Notes under the pieces: generated by a model
What the model saw: only the letters and a program-made list of their open reading frames with translations
The model's database searches: none
Told to the model about the DNA's origin: nothing
Shown: positions 1 through 8,613 of the stretch, piece after piece
How the letters are laid out: each line of letters starts with the position of its first letter
Position numbering within the stretch: position 1 is the stretch's first letter
Assembly: GCF_000021805.1 (NCBI RefSeq)
Contig: NC_011726.1
Location: forward strand, 1,736,001-1,800,000
Direction: 5' to 3'
Length of the DNA stretch: 64,000 nucleotides
Source: Rippkaea orientalis PCC 8801
Lineage (GTDB): Bacteria > Cyanobacteriota > Cyanobacteriia > Cyanobacteriales > Microcystaceae
Made by a program: the position numbers and the translations under genes

Positions 1-2787
1 TGGTTGGATAGATTTCTATATATAGCAGATAGAATCTCTTTTGAACTAGACAAGAGCAGAAAATTATTAGATTTATTTTTAACCTTGCTCAATAAAGAAA
101 AATTAGATAATTTAAGAGATACTTTAGCCATGAATGGTGATTTTTGGACACTTATTTTCTCTATATCTGAAAAAAACTCTGCATGGACTTGTGAAATTAT
201 TGGTCATTATCTTAATCGAAGATTAGAATTATATTTAATGCAAATTTGGTTATTACACTGGATTTATCAATGTTGTCTAAATATTCATCCTTCTTTTCTA
301 AAGCAATATACACAACTAACAATAAGGTTAAATCCTTTTGATACCTATAGTTATAATTTAAAGCAAGATAAGGCAACAATTCCAGACACACAGCATACTG
401 AAATTTTTCTAAAAAGTGCTGATAAAGCTCCAAAAGATTATGTAATTAATGTTTTACCATTTATGCTATCTGTCATAGAATTGACATCTATCAAAGATGA
501 TGAAAAACCCTATGAAGATAACGTATGGTATTATAGAAGTTATGGTGGAGGTCATGGAATAGAAAGTGCTATCTTCAAAGGAATGGAAATCGCCTTATCG
601 AATTTAGCGAGAAATAATCCTGAAGAATTTACTCAAATTATTGACAAATATAATTTATTATCATCAGGTTCGGAAACCATTCAATTTTTACTAATACGAG
701 CTTATACAGCAAATGGTTTTAAATTTGTTGATGAAATAGTAGAATATTTATGCGATAAACCCTATCGCTTAGAAACAGGTTATTCAGGAGTTAGCGATAA
801 TTCTTTATCTGCTAGATTTTGGGCGAGTCGTCAATTAATTAAAGCGATTTTACCTTACTGTTCACAAAATCATCTTGATAAGCTTGAACAATTAATATTA
901 ACTTATGGCTCTTTTAATAACGATTGGCCTAAATATCATCCTCAAATAATAATTAATCTAAACTATAAACACGCTAAATTTTTAGATGTGCAGTTAATAA
1001 GTCACTATCCTGAAATCATTGTTTATTTGGCAATATATGATTACTATAAAGAATTAAAAGAATTATTATATATTTCTCGTAACTGGCTGAGAAGAAAACG
1101 AGAATATCCTCAGTTTATTATACTAGACGGTATCAATGATATTTTAATTGAACAATTTGTAAAGCTTGTTCTCATCAAGTTTAATTTAATACAGAATATC
1201 TTTAGTTTTTCTCGATTACTTTTCTTAAATACGAAATTCTTTATTCCTAGTCAAAGACTAACACAACGATTTTTTGAGTTACAGCGTAAGTTTATGTCTT
1301 TAGGATGGATTAAAGCATCTGAAAGCATCAAACCTACACCGATAGGAGAGATAGCAAGCGTTGTCAGTTCTCCAATTCCAAAAAATGCTACTGAAAAAAT
1401 GACTGATGAGCAATGGTTAGAGGCTATTAAAACATACGATTGTGAACATGAAAATAAAATGGGAGATTTAATTGGTGAAGCCTATGAATTATCTGATAAT
1501 CTTGAAAAAGAAGTAAAAAAAGATCCTTATCGCTTTGCAAAACTAATAGATCAATTTCCTGATAATACTAATCTTTATTACTTTAATGCTATTTTAAGAG
1601 GAATTGCTGAAACTGAAGTTGAAATAGAGATGGAAACAGTATTAAATGTCTGTCAACGTTGCCACCAATTACCACACAAACCTTGTGGTCGTGAAATTAG
1701 TCAGACAGTCACAAAATTAGCTTATCTACCTTGGGATGAAATAGGATTTGATATCATTACTTATTATGCGTTACATGATCCAAACCCTGACAAAGAATGG
1801 CAACCTTTTCAAGTGATTAATGGAGATCAATCATTAGCTAACGATATTTATATTAAAGGAATTAATTCAGTTCGAGGGAGAGCGGTAGAAGCCATTGCTC
1901 ATCTAATTTTTAAAGACAAAGAACGTACAGTTTATTTTAAAGAAGCTTTACAACAAATGGTAAAAGATCCCTTTCTTGCTGTGAGGTCTTGTGTTGCTCA
2001 TGCTTTAATCGCGGTTTTAAATTATGATAGAGATTTAGCAATTAATTTGTTTAAGGAATTAGTTGATACAGAAGATATATTACTAAGCACTCAAACAATA
2101 AATCGTTTTCTTTACTATGCTTTAGGAACACATTATACAGACTTAAAACCTATAGTAGAAAGAATGATAAACTCGCAAATTCCAGAAGTCCAAGAAGTAG
2201 GAGCAAGAAGCTTATTTTTAGTATCACTCATTAATTCTGAAGCTCAATTGTTAGCTGAAAATTACTTATCAGGAAAATTAAGTACACCTGCTCATCGAAA
2301 AGCTGCCGCCTTTATTTATATTAATAATTTACGTCAAGCTGACCATAGAGAATTTTGTGAACAGAAATTGATACAACTATTTAATGATACTAATCAAGAA
2401 GTCCAAGAACAAGCCGCAGGATTTTTCTCAAATTTAGAACCCCAAGACTTAACCAACTATCCTAAAATGATAGAGGCTTTTATTAATAGTTCTGTCTTTG
2501 TCAAGAAAAGTTTTCATTTACTTCACTTATTTACAACTATTGATAAATTCGATAAACAACTCGCTTTTAAAGTCTGTCAACGTTTTGTTAATGTCTTTCT
2601 ATTAGAAAGTCCTAATAGAAATGGTGGATATTCTAATCAACTACAGTATGTTAGCCAAATTATTATACAAATTTACAGTCAAACCCGTGATTCTAAATTA
2701 CAATCTAGTTGCCTTGATGTCATAGATAATTTGTATCGGTATATGGTTGATGAACTTAATCAAGCCACACAGGAATATGATAGATAA
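1..2787 (+). CDS. Large alpha-helical repeat (HEAT-like) protein, 5' end outside window
   Basis: The reading frame is open from the first base, so the start lies outside the window; about 928 residues are visible. I do not recognise a named family with certainty. The visible part is almost entirely alpha-helical, with HEAT-like repeats in the second half, for example around residues 640-860. A conserved-looking segment near residues 619-630 (GINSVRGRAVEA) is followed by an SCVAHAL-type helix. From memory this arrangement resembles the C-terminal sensor region of very large STAND-type ATP-binding proteins, some of which act in anti-phage defence; that is inference, since no P-loop is visible. 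The gene is very AT-rich and ends 41 bp from tniQ, which converges on it. It may be transposon cargo. Confidence 0.65.
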   Translation, partial: WLDRFLYIADRISFELDKSRKLLDLFLTLLNKEKLDNLRDTLAMNGDFWTLIFSISEKNSAWTCEIIGHYLNRRLELYLMQIWLLHWIYQCCLNIHPSFLKQYTQLTIRLNPFDTYSYNLKQDKATIPDTQHTEIFLKSADKAPKDYVINVLPFMLSVIELTSIKDDEKPYEDNVWYYRSYGGGHGIESAIFKGMEIALSNLARNNPEEFTQIIDKYNLLSSGSETIQFLLIRAYTANGFKFVDEIVEYLCDKPYRLETGYSGVSDNSLSARFWASRQLIKAILPYCSQNHLDKLEQLILTYGSFNNDWPKYHPQIIINLNYKHAKFLDVQLISHYPEIIVYLAIYDYYKELKELLYISRNWLRRKREYPQFIILDGINDILIEQFVKLVLIKFNLIQNIFSFSRLLFLNTKFFIPSQRLTQRFFELQRKFMSLGWIKASESIKPTPIGEIASVVSSPIPKNATEKMTDEQWLEAIKTYDCEHENKMGDLIGEAYELSDNLEKEVKKDPYRFAKLIDQFPDNTNLYYFNAILRGIAETEVEIEMETVLNVCQRCHQLPHKPCGREISQTVTKLAYLPWDEIGFDIITYYALHDPNPDKEWQPFQVINGDQSLANDIYIKGINSVRGRAVEAIAHLIFKDKERTVYFKEALQQMVKDPFLAVRSCVAHALIAVLNYDRDLAINLFKELVDTEDILLSTQTINRFLYYALGTHYTDLKPIVERMINSQIPEVQEVGARSLFLVSLINSEAQLLAENYLSGKLSTPAHRKAAAFIYINNLRQADHREFCEQKLIQLFNDTNQEVQEQAAGFFSNLEPQDLTNYPKMIEAFINSSVFVKKSFHLLHLFTTIDKFDKQLAFKVCQRFVNVFLLESPNRNGGYSNQLQYVSQIIIQIYSQTRDSKLQSSCLDVIDNLYRYMVDELNQATQEYDR

Positions 2788-2828
2788 TTGTCTTTAAGCT
2801 TTTATCATTGATCATTAATACTACATTT

Positions 2829-3818
2829 TTAAAGCCTCATCCCTAACTCCAAATTTTCAAACACCCTATCGCTTAACGCCTTAAAATTCAATAATAATAA
2901 CTCAGATACCCGAATATTTGCCTTCTCACAAACAGGAATAACCAATTTAACCAGATGGTAAGGCTTGTTTTGATGCTGTTTCGTTGCTATCCTCATTTGC
3001 TCCATAATTACCCCTAAATCCCCCAATAACGTGATATCCTTCCCACAGGCTTCCTCAAACGCCAATAAAATCACCTCTAACTTACGGGTTAACTCAATCG
3101 GAATCGGTTTGTAAGCCATTTTCGGCGTTACCGCAATTAAATCTCCAATTCCCTCAATATTTACTCGATGGGGTTCCACCTCTTCCATCTCTTCTTTCTT
3201 ATCCCCTAACCATCCCCGACAACGAGAACAAAACCCCACAGGGGATAACCTTGCAAATACAGGTAAACGAGCGTTACAGTGAGGACATTCCTCAATTAAT
3301 CGCTGTTTATGAAGTAAACACACTTCTACATCCTTAAATGACCATAATAACGGCTCATAGATGACCTTTTTCTCCCCTTTCCACTCCTCCAAACAACAAG
3401 GACACCACGCACGATAATTTTTAAATAACTGGCGGTCATAAATCATTCCTTTCCAGCTTAAAAGCGTCAAAAACCGTAAATCCTGACGCATCGTTAACTG
3501 TTCTAACACCCTAACTAATTCCCCCGTCATCTCACGCATTCCATTAATCACTGGTTTGGCATCCGTATTACCCAATAAATGACTAACACTTTTCTTTAAT
3601 AAATCCGATTTATCCTCATTTTTTAGAATAAGTGGCGCAATTTCTGCCATTATTAACTTCTGCGATGTTAAACAATGCTCCTGTGCTAAACGATTCACAT
3701 AACTACTGAGACTTTCCGTATAGCAAGTTCCAACTCCCATAGGTTTAAGACAGAATAACCGACTCCTTGGGGGAAGTTTTAGGGGTTTAGAACTCCAAAA
3801 CTCCTCATAGATGCTCAT
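2829..3818 (-). CDS. tniQ: TniQ family transposition target-selection protein
   Basis: TniQ/TnsD proteins link the TnsC ATPase to a target, either a DNA site or a CRISPR effector. The protein has 329 residues, longer than the short TniQ of type V-K elements and shorter than typical TnsD. An N-terminal TniQ segment (LxPMGVGTCYTESLSSYVNRL, near residues 24-44) is followed by a cysteine-rich zinc-binding part with C139/C141/C142, C167-H170, C178-x2-C181 and C197-x2-C200. Its start overlaps the tnsC stop by 4 nt, so it is the last gene of the tnsAB-tnsC-tniQ operon. Whether it recognises an attachment site or a Cascade complex cannot be told from the sequence. Confidence 0.9.
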   Translation of the reverse strand: MSIYEEFWSSKPLKLPPRSRLFCLKPMGVGTCYTESLSSYVNRLAQEHCLTSQKLIMAEIAPLILKNEDKSDLLKKSVSHLLGNTDAKPVINGMREMTGELVRVLEQLTMRQDLRFLTLLSWKGMIYDRQLFKNYRAWCPCCLEEWKGEKKVIYEPLLWSFKDVEVCLLHKQRLIEECPHCNARLPVFARLSPVGFCSRCRGWLGDKKEEMEEVEPHRVNIEGIGDLIAVTPKMAYKPIPIELTRKLEVILLAFEEACGKDITLLGDLGVIMEQMRIATKQHQNKPYHLVKLVIPVCEKANIRVSELLLLNFKALSDRVFENLELGMRL

Positions 3819-4936
3819 CCCTCTTGATTAACCCCTACTAAGTCCCTAATCGCTTTACGTTCTCCCACTTTTCTTGTGCTTGATTTTGATGAAGCTTGAG
3901 ACTCAGATTTAGGCTTTTTGGCTTTCTCTTCAAAATATAAGGCAGCTAAACGTCTTTCTCCGTCTTCTAACTCTTTTTTAATCGTTTTTCGTCTTCCAGA
4001 AGATAATTCCCTTGCTTGAAAATCCTTGATTCTGACCGTTTTTGCACCATCATCCAAGGCATTTTTGAGCGCACGATACCACCAACTTTTAAGAATACCG
4101 ATACATCCTATGGAATATTCCATAAAATATTCCCACTTTTCATTTAATTCGGGTTCATTTTCAACAGGAAAATGTCGTTGTAAAGTATTAATTGCTTTTT
4201 TAAATTCTTTTTGGTCATCAGAATTATCCAAATAATAGGGAGGTAGATAATAATCTTCGCTTCTTCTCCCTACTTGTCCATTCACTTCTTGACACTTCAA
4301 AAGGTCATAAGTTCCAAATAAAACATGAACCGTTTGAGTTTTATTGGCAATAGATTTAAGCCAATTCATCTGAACATTGATTTGTCTTCCTCCTGCTACA
4401 TCAAATAAATGCTGTGCTTCATCTAAAGTATAAGCTTTTAACTGACGGTGGGTAAAAACTTTTTGCATTGTTCGACGTAATGCTTTAGAATTTTTCCCTT
4501 CATGATCTCCTCGTAAATTATCTTCATTATCGTCTTCATCAATCTCATAATTTTCTTTATAGTCAATCAAAACTTCTTGTAAAGATTCTAAAACTTGGAT
4601 ATAATAATCGGAATAATTAAACTTACCTCCTTCTGCACCATCTACCTCAATTCCCCCAACTACCAAACTACCTGGATTCGCAATGATTTCAGCTTCAAAG
4701 TGTCTCAATAATCGCTTCTCAAATTCTGCTTTAAGTCGAGATTTACCAACCCCTGTTACCCCAAAAACCAGATAAACTAACGCATCATCAGGTTCAATCG
4801 CATTTTTTAGTAACTGCTCTAAAATAGTTTTAATATTTCGATGAGGAATAATCACATCTTTAAAATATTTTAATTTGTTTTCCGTTGAGTCTTCTAACAA
4901 TTCCCAAGAAAAAAGGCGTTTTTCAGTCATTACCAT
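3815..4936 (-). CDS. tnsC: TnsC-like AAA+ ATPase
   Basis: TnsC is the AAA+ regulator that couples target selection by TniQ/TnsD to the TnsAB transposase. The 373-residue protein has a Walker A motif GVTGVGKS at residues 59-66, a Walker B motif with D172-E173 (AYTLDEAQHL) and a sensor-like segment VLFGTYDL near 205-212. An acidic, low-complexity insert (residues 132-146) sits between strands. The C-terminus is Lys/Ser-rich and probably flexible. Two ATGs are possible: the first overlaps the tnsAB stop by 7 nt and has GAGG four bases upstream; the second forms a TAATG junction. I list the first. Tight overlap with both neighbours indicates translational coupling. Confidence 0.9.
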   Translation of the reverse strand: MVMTEKRLFSWELLEDSTENKLKYFKDVIIPHRNIKTILEQLLKNAIEPDDALVYLVFGVTGVGKSRLKAEFEKRLLRHFEAEIIANPGSLVVGGIEVDGAEGGKFNYSDYYIQVLESLQEVLIDYKENYEIDEDDNEDNLRGDHEGKNSKALRRTMQKVFTHRQLKAYTLDEAQHLFDVAGGRQINVQMNWLKSIANKTQTVHVLFGTYDLLKCQEVNGQVGRRSEDYYLPPYYLDNSDDQKEFKKAINTLQRHFPVENEPELNEKWEYFMEYSIGCIGILKSWWYRALKNALDDGAKTVRIKDFQARELSSGRRKTIKKELEDGERRLAALYFEEKAKKPKSESQASSKSSTRKVGERKAIRDLVGVNQEG

Positions 4937-7698
4937 AATTCCTCATTGCTATAAAATCCGATGTCGTCATCCTCGTTATCTGATTGAGTTGTTGTTGATA
5001 AACTGGGTTGTAAAATATCTTCGTCTAAATTAGAAAAATTGTTATCAACTTTGCTATCATCCTGTAAAAAAGGATGCTCAATATCGGCTGGATTTAAAAC
5101 CGCACTGCTTAAATTTCCTTCTATTAAATTATAGACTAATTTTGCTGATTGATCTTTGCGAATTTGTAACATTAATTCTTCATAGTCTTCCGCATTTTTG
5201 AGTAAACTAACAAGCTCATTTGCGCCGACATATAGACTTTGATTGGACTGTTTTCGCTTTTGTCGGCAAATCGTTGTCGCAATGGCTACAGCTTTTTCTG
5301 AATAACCTTGAAATCTGAGATGATAATTAGATAAACACTTCACCCAATGATTGTTAATATAGGCATAAGCTACGCCATAATCAAGGGGGTCATAACGGAC
5401 AGGAACAGATTGATTTTCAACACGATAAAATTCATCTGTCCAATAATCTTGATAGTTAATTCTAACCCCCGTACCCGGAATGACTTTCGCTGTTCCTTTC
5501 TGAGTGGTTGGTAAGGTTAAAATCTTAAATTGCTCATCATACTTAATATATTGATGGGGTCGATGTCCTGTTTTTGCTAATCCTAATTCATACGCTTGTT
5601 GAGGAGACATTCCTTCTAAAGCAGGGTGTTGCATCCTATCATAAACCCCATAAGCATAACCAAAGGCTAAATAATCATAGAGTTCATCTAATGTCCATGT
5701 TGCCAAATTTTTCGGATTATTCTCCTTTTTGACGAGGCGAACGTGCTTCATAATTTGGGTATTTCCTCTCAAGTTATTAATAAATTCTCGATTCTGTGAC
5801 CCAAACCAACGCTCAATAATTGAACTAAATTTCGGCACATCTTTAGGCCGATGTTTTTTGGTTGCTTCAAAACGAGCGAGTAATGTTTCAAAATAAGTAG
5901 AACTAAATTCTTTTCCGTTATCTACTACAATTAATTCAGGAAATCGTCCAAACCGTTGCACACAAATCCGCATCACCATCATACAAGAGCGATAACTTGG
6001 CTCATCAAAGGTGAGATATAAGGCTAAAATTCTTCTAGTATAGGCATCAATCATCCCTGTTACCCAAGGTCTGCCTAAATTCTTGTTACTATAAGGACAT
6101 AAACATTCAACATCTAGAGGTGTGTGGTCAATATGGCAGATTTCAAAAGGCCGAGAACCATGTCGAGGAGTTGTTAATTCAATCAACCAAGGTCTCAACA
6201 AATTATTGGCCGCACGAGATCCCATTCTTCTTTTAGTTTGTTGATAACTATTGCGCTTTTTGATTCTTTCATAATAAAAGGTATGACTAGGAATCGGAGA
6301 AGTTCTTCCTGATTCTTTCCATCTATCCCTTAGCCTAAGATAGGTTTGCCAAGCATTCTTTTGCTTAAACGTTTCGTATTGTTCTTCAATTATCTTATCG
6401 ACAAATTCTACGTCTTCATCAGAATAACGAGGCGTTGGATTCCCTTTACTTTGAGGAATTAAACCCAGAAATCCACATCCATAGTCTTGTTGCGCTTTTT
6501 GATATTTAGCTTTCCAGTGGCGTAAAGTTCGTGCTGATATATCTATGTCTAAGGAACTATAAGTTTCTCCATCTAAAAGCGGTTTAATCGCTGAATATCG
6601 TTGATTAGCCGTTTCTAAGGCTTTTGGACTCGCCTCGACAAAATATTGCCATCCTTCTTCATCCAAAGCGGGTTTTTCTTCTGTTTCCAGATGAGTAATT
6701 TCTCCGAGTTCCAGTAATTGTTGAAATTCGGCATGAGTCCAACGAATAATTCCTTGTTCTCCTTTAAGAATAATTTTACTATCCCCTACATGGTCAATCG
6801 TTAAGCTTTTTCCATCTAGTAAGAAAGATGACCCCACCTTGAGATTCACGATTTGCACACTACCCGTAATCGGTTCACTATAATTGTGGGTAGCCGTAAT
6901 ATAGGCTTCTGCTGTTGCTTTGTCACGAAATAAGTGGACTTTATCGAGTTGTTCCTCGATGGGGACTACACTTAAATCAACATAGACTTTCTCAAGGGCA
7001 ATTAAGGTATTAATATCATCAATCGTTGCGTTTTGGGCTTTATTTAGTAGAGTAGTTAGGTCAATCCCGGGATTATGATTGATAATATCTTTAAGTTCTT
7101 CTTCTACTGCTGTATCAATAATATACTGTTGGTCTAAATATCCGTGTTTGTAGGACTGTAAATACTTCTGATTACGATACTTAACCCAATCTATTTCTCT
7201 ATCTGAGCGAACACAGTAATAATAGCCTAAGTTTTCAAGATATTCACCAACAATAGTATCAATCCAGATTCCTTCTTGTTTTTGATAACGATAGGGTTGT
7301 TTTTCACTCAGTTTTTCTAGTTTTGTCTCTTTCTTCCATTCTTCAAACCCACAGCTATTTTTTCTCAAGACTAAGAAATCAGGATAATGAGTAATTGTGG
7401 TGGCTTGTCTTCCTTCAGGAGCGCATTTAATCGTGAATTTATAGGGTTGGTCCCAGTATTCTAAAACCGAGTCATCATATTCGTAGAATTCGCACAGTGC
7501 AGGTAATTCAACCGTATGGGATTCAAATTGAATCGTTGTGCCCATTTTTTTACTTGGATAGCGACCATGAACGTTTCTGGCACTTCCTTTTACTTTGCGA
7601 ATGGGTGGGGAGGTGCGTACTTGGGTGATTAACTCTCTTTGTCGTTGGGAGAGTTGCATACCATCGCACCATGTTTGAAATTCGGTATCGGAGAGCAT
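4930..7698 (-). CDS. tnsAB: TnsA-TnsB fusion transposase
   Basis: The 922-residue protein fuses both transposon-end cutting activities of Tn7-like elements. Residues about 35-135 form a TnsA-type endonuclease with E70, D107 (HYPDFLVL) and the E120-x-K122 pair; TnsA cuts the 5' strands. The rest is TnsB-like: helix-turn-helix DNA-binding segments, then an RNase H-fold DDE core with D524 (HIDHT), D593 (VVDNGKEF) and E629 (IIERWFGSQ), a DD35E spacing. TnsB cuts and joins the 3' strands, so a fused protein predicts cut-and-paste movement. A C-terminal acidic tail (about residues 880-922) may contact TnsC, as in Tn7. It is the first gene of the operon; GAGGAGGG precedes the ATG. Confidence 0.93.
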   Translation of the reverse strand: MLSDTEFQTWCDGMQLSQRQRELITQVRTSPPIRKVKGSARNVHGRYPSKKMGTTIQFESHTVELPALCEFYEYDDSVLEYWDQPYKFTIKCAPEGRQATTITHYPDFLVLRKNSCGFEEWKKETKLEKLSEKQPYRYQKQEGIWIDTIVGEYLENLGYYYCVRSDREIDWVKYRNQKYLQSYKHGYLDQQYIIDTAVEEELKDIINHNPGIDLTTLLNKAQNATIDDINTLIALEKVYVDLSVVPIEEQLDKVHLFRDKATAEAYITATHNYSEPITGSVQIVNLKVGSSFLLDGKSLTIDHVGDSKIILKGEQGIIRWTHAEFQQLLELGEITHLETEEKPALDEEGWQYFVEASPKALETANQRYSAIKPLLDGETYSSLDIDISARTLRHWKAKYQKAQQDYGCGFLGLIPQSKGNPTPRYSDEDVEFVDKIIEEQYETFKQKNAWQTYLRLRDRWKESGRTSPIPSHTFYYERIKKRNSYQQTKRRMGSRAANNLLRPWLIELTTPRHGSRPFEICHIDHTPLDVECLCPYSNKNLGRPWVTGMIDAYTRRILALYLTFDEPSYRSCMMVMRICVQRFGRFPELIVVDNGKEFSSTYFETLLARFEATKKHRPKDVPKFSSIIERWFGSQNREFINNLRGNTQIMKHVRLVKKENNPKNLATWTLDELYDYLAFGYAYGVYDRMQHPALEGMSPQQAYELGLAKTGHRPHQYIKYDEQFKILTLPTTQKGTAKVIPGTGVRINYQDYWTDEFYRVENQSVPVRYDPLDYGVAYAYINNHWVKCLSNYHLRFQGYSEKAVAIATTICRQKRKQSNQSLYVGANELVSLLKNAEDYEELMLQIRKDQSAKLVYNLIEGNLSSAVLNPADIEHPFLQDDSKVDNNFSNLDEDILQPSLSTTTQSDNEDDDIGFYSNEELW

Positions 7699-7761
7699 GG
7701 CTGTCCCTCCTCAAATTAATACAAATTTACGATAAAACCATCATAGCAAGTCCCAACTATT

Positions 7762-7947
7762 TCGGCAATGTCAAACCTGAAAATAACGATTTCGGCAAAC
7801 TCAAACTTGAAAAAGCGGTCATGCTAGAATTTTAGTACAACGATTTTACTAGGGTTTCAGAGAATCGAGTGGCAAAAACAAACTTTAAAATACGGCAAAA
7901 ACAAACTTTAAATAATACTTTCTATTATTTAAAGTTTGTTTTTGCCG
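7762..7947. repeat. TnsB-binding-site-like repeats of the transposon end
   Basis: Four direct copies of a motif close to GGCAAANNCAAACTTNAAAA begin (at GGC) at 7764, 7794, 7871 and 7894, and a fifth copy is inverted at 7924-7947. Multiple same-direction TnsB sites near tnsA/B are the hallmark of Tn7-like ends, which supports assignment to the element. The two pairs differ slightly (CAAACYTGAAAA against CAAACTTTAAAW), and the inverted fifth copy is unusual, so parts of two ends could be present. The rest of 7699-8065 holds no gene I can support. Confidence 0.6.
7893..7947. repeat. Perfect 24-bp inverted repeat with 7-nt loop
   Basis: Arms 7893-7916 and 7924-7947 are exact reverse complements separated by seven bases. 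Each arm contains one TnsB-site-like motif, so this is a head-to-head pair of sites able to form a long hairpin. It could be the junction of two transposon ends or a strong stem-loop near the 3' side of hicA. No U-tract follows on either strand, which argues against an ordinary intrinsic terminator. Confidence 0.75.
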
Positions 7948-8065
7948 CGAAGCTAATGTTCATGTTAGTATTATTAGGCTTCCAATTGATTTTTATATCT
8001 AATTCGGTGGGTTACGGCAAGGATGAAAATTTATTACTTTTTCCCTAATTGATAAAAACCCTCTC

Positions 8066-8260
8066 TCACCTATCAATTGCATTCAAAATCTGTTTAATAA
8101 TTTTAGGATGGAGAATTTCTCCAGAATGAAAAGGAATAACCACTCGAATATTATCCTTAAAATAAATTCGGTGACTTCCTTGAGTTCTTAATAAAATAAA
8201 ACCAGCATTAAGGAGTAACTTTTCTGCTTCTTTATCGGTTAATCTCGGAAATTTAGGCAA
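8066..8260 (-). CDS. hicA: HicA-type mRNA interferase toxin
   Basis: HicA toxins are small double-stranded-RNA-binding-fold ribonucleases that cut mRNA when not bound by HicB. The 64-residue protein shows the family pattern: an N-terminal KEAEKLLLNAGF helix, then RTQGSHRIYFKD with the catalytic histidine (H31) after a glycine, then VVIPFHSGEILHPKIIKQIL. The start overlaps the 3' end of hicB by 8 nt, so the antitoxin gene comes first. This order is common in cyanobacteria. The pair lies between the transposon end and a restriction-modification gene. Confidence 0.9.
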   Translation of the reverse strand: MPKFPRLTDKEAEKLLLNAGFILLRTQGSHRIYFKDNIRVVIPFHSGEILHPKIIKQILNAIDR

Positions 8261-8477
8261 CGTTAACCTCTATACTCATTGTTACAATTTCTCGATTAAG
8301 TAAATTATGTTTTTCCACCTCTGATAAAGTAGATAAATACAGTTCAATGGCTTCTTGTATATTGCGTTTGACTTCTTCTAAAGTATCTCCTTGACTTTGA
8401 CACCCTTCTAGTTGAGGGGAGTAAGCATAATAACCATCTTCATCTTTTTCGATAATAACACTGATTTGATACGACAT
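8253..8477 (-). CDS. hicB: HicB-type antitoxin
   Basis: HicB neutralises HicA and may repress the operon. The 74-residue protein has the partial RNase H-like HicB fold: strand ISVIIEKDEDGYYAYSPQLEG, then CQSQGDTLEEVKRNIQEAIELYL. No C-terminal ribbon-helix-helix or HTH domain is present, so it is a short-form HicB and DNA binding is doubtful. It precedes and overlaps hicA. A second, broken HicB-like start is found at 11874. Confidence 0.9.
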   Translation of the reverse strand: MSYQISVIIEKDEDGYYAYSPQLEGCQSQGDTLEEVKRNIQEAIELYLSTLSEVEKHNLLNREIVTMSIEVNVA

Positions 8478-8613
8478 CTTTGTTAACTGCTAGATTCATT
8501 CTTTCATAATAACATCTCTTTGGGGTAAAACTACCTCTATATTCTTATTTCCTCACCCTTCTAACTCAGCAATATTATTTATTTCATATTGTTCAATATT
8601 GTTTTCATTTTGT

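Larger units (their letters stand above)
1..7947. mobile_element. Part of a Tn7-like transposon (tnsAB-tnsC-tniQ core plus cargo gene)
   Basis: Three overlapping minus-strand genes encode a TnsA-TnsB fusion, a TnsC ATPase and TniQ, the core of a Tn7-like element. Repeats resembling TnsB binding sites lie just upstream of tnsAB at 7762-7947 and mark the likely tnsAB-side end. The opposite end is not in the window, so the left boundary is unknown and the plus-strand gene at 1-2787 is presumed cargo. TnsAB fusions are known from cyanobacterial Tn7-like elements, including CRISPR-associated ones, but no cas gene or CRISPR repeat is visible here. The exact terminus is uncertain: one candidate terminal trinucleotide (ACA on the plus strand, TGT reading inward) ends at 7839. 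Confidence 0.6.

Noticed and set aside
7893-7947. Possible CRISPR repeat or riboswitch at the 24-bp palindrome
   Set aside because: Only one unit is present, there are no spacers, and the arms contain the transposon-end motif.
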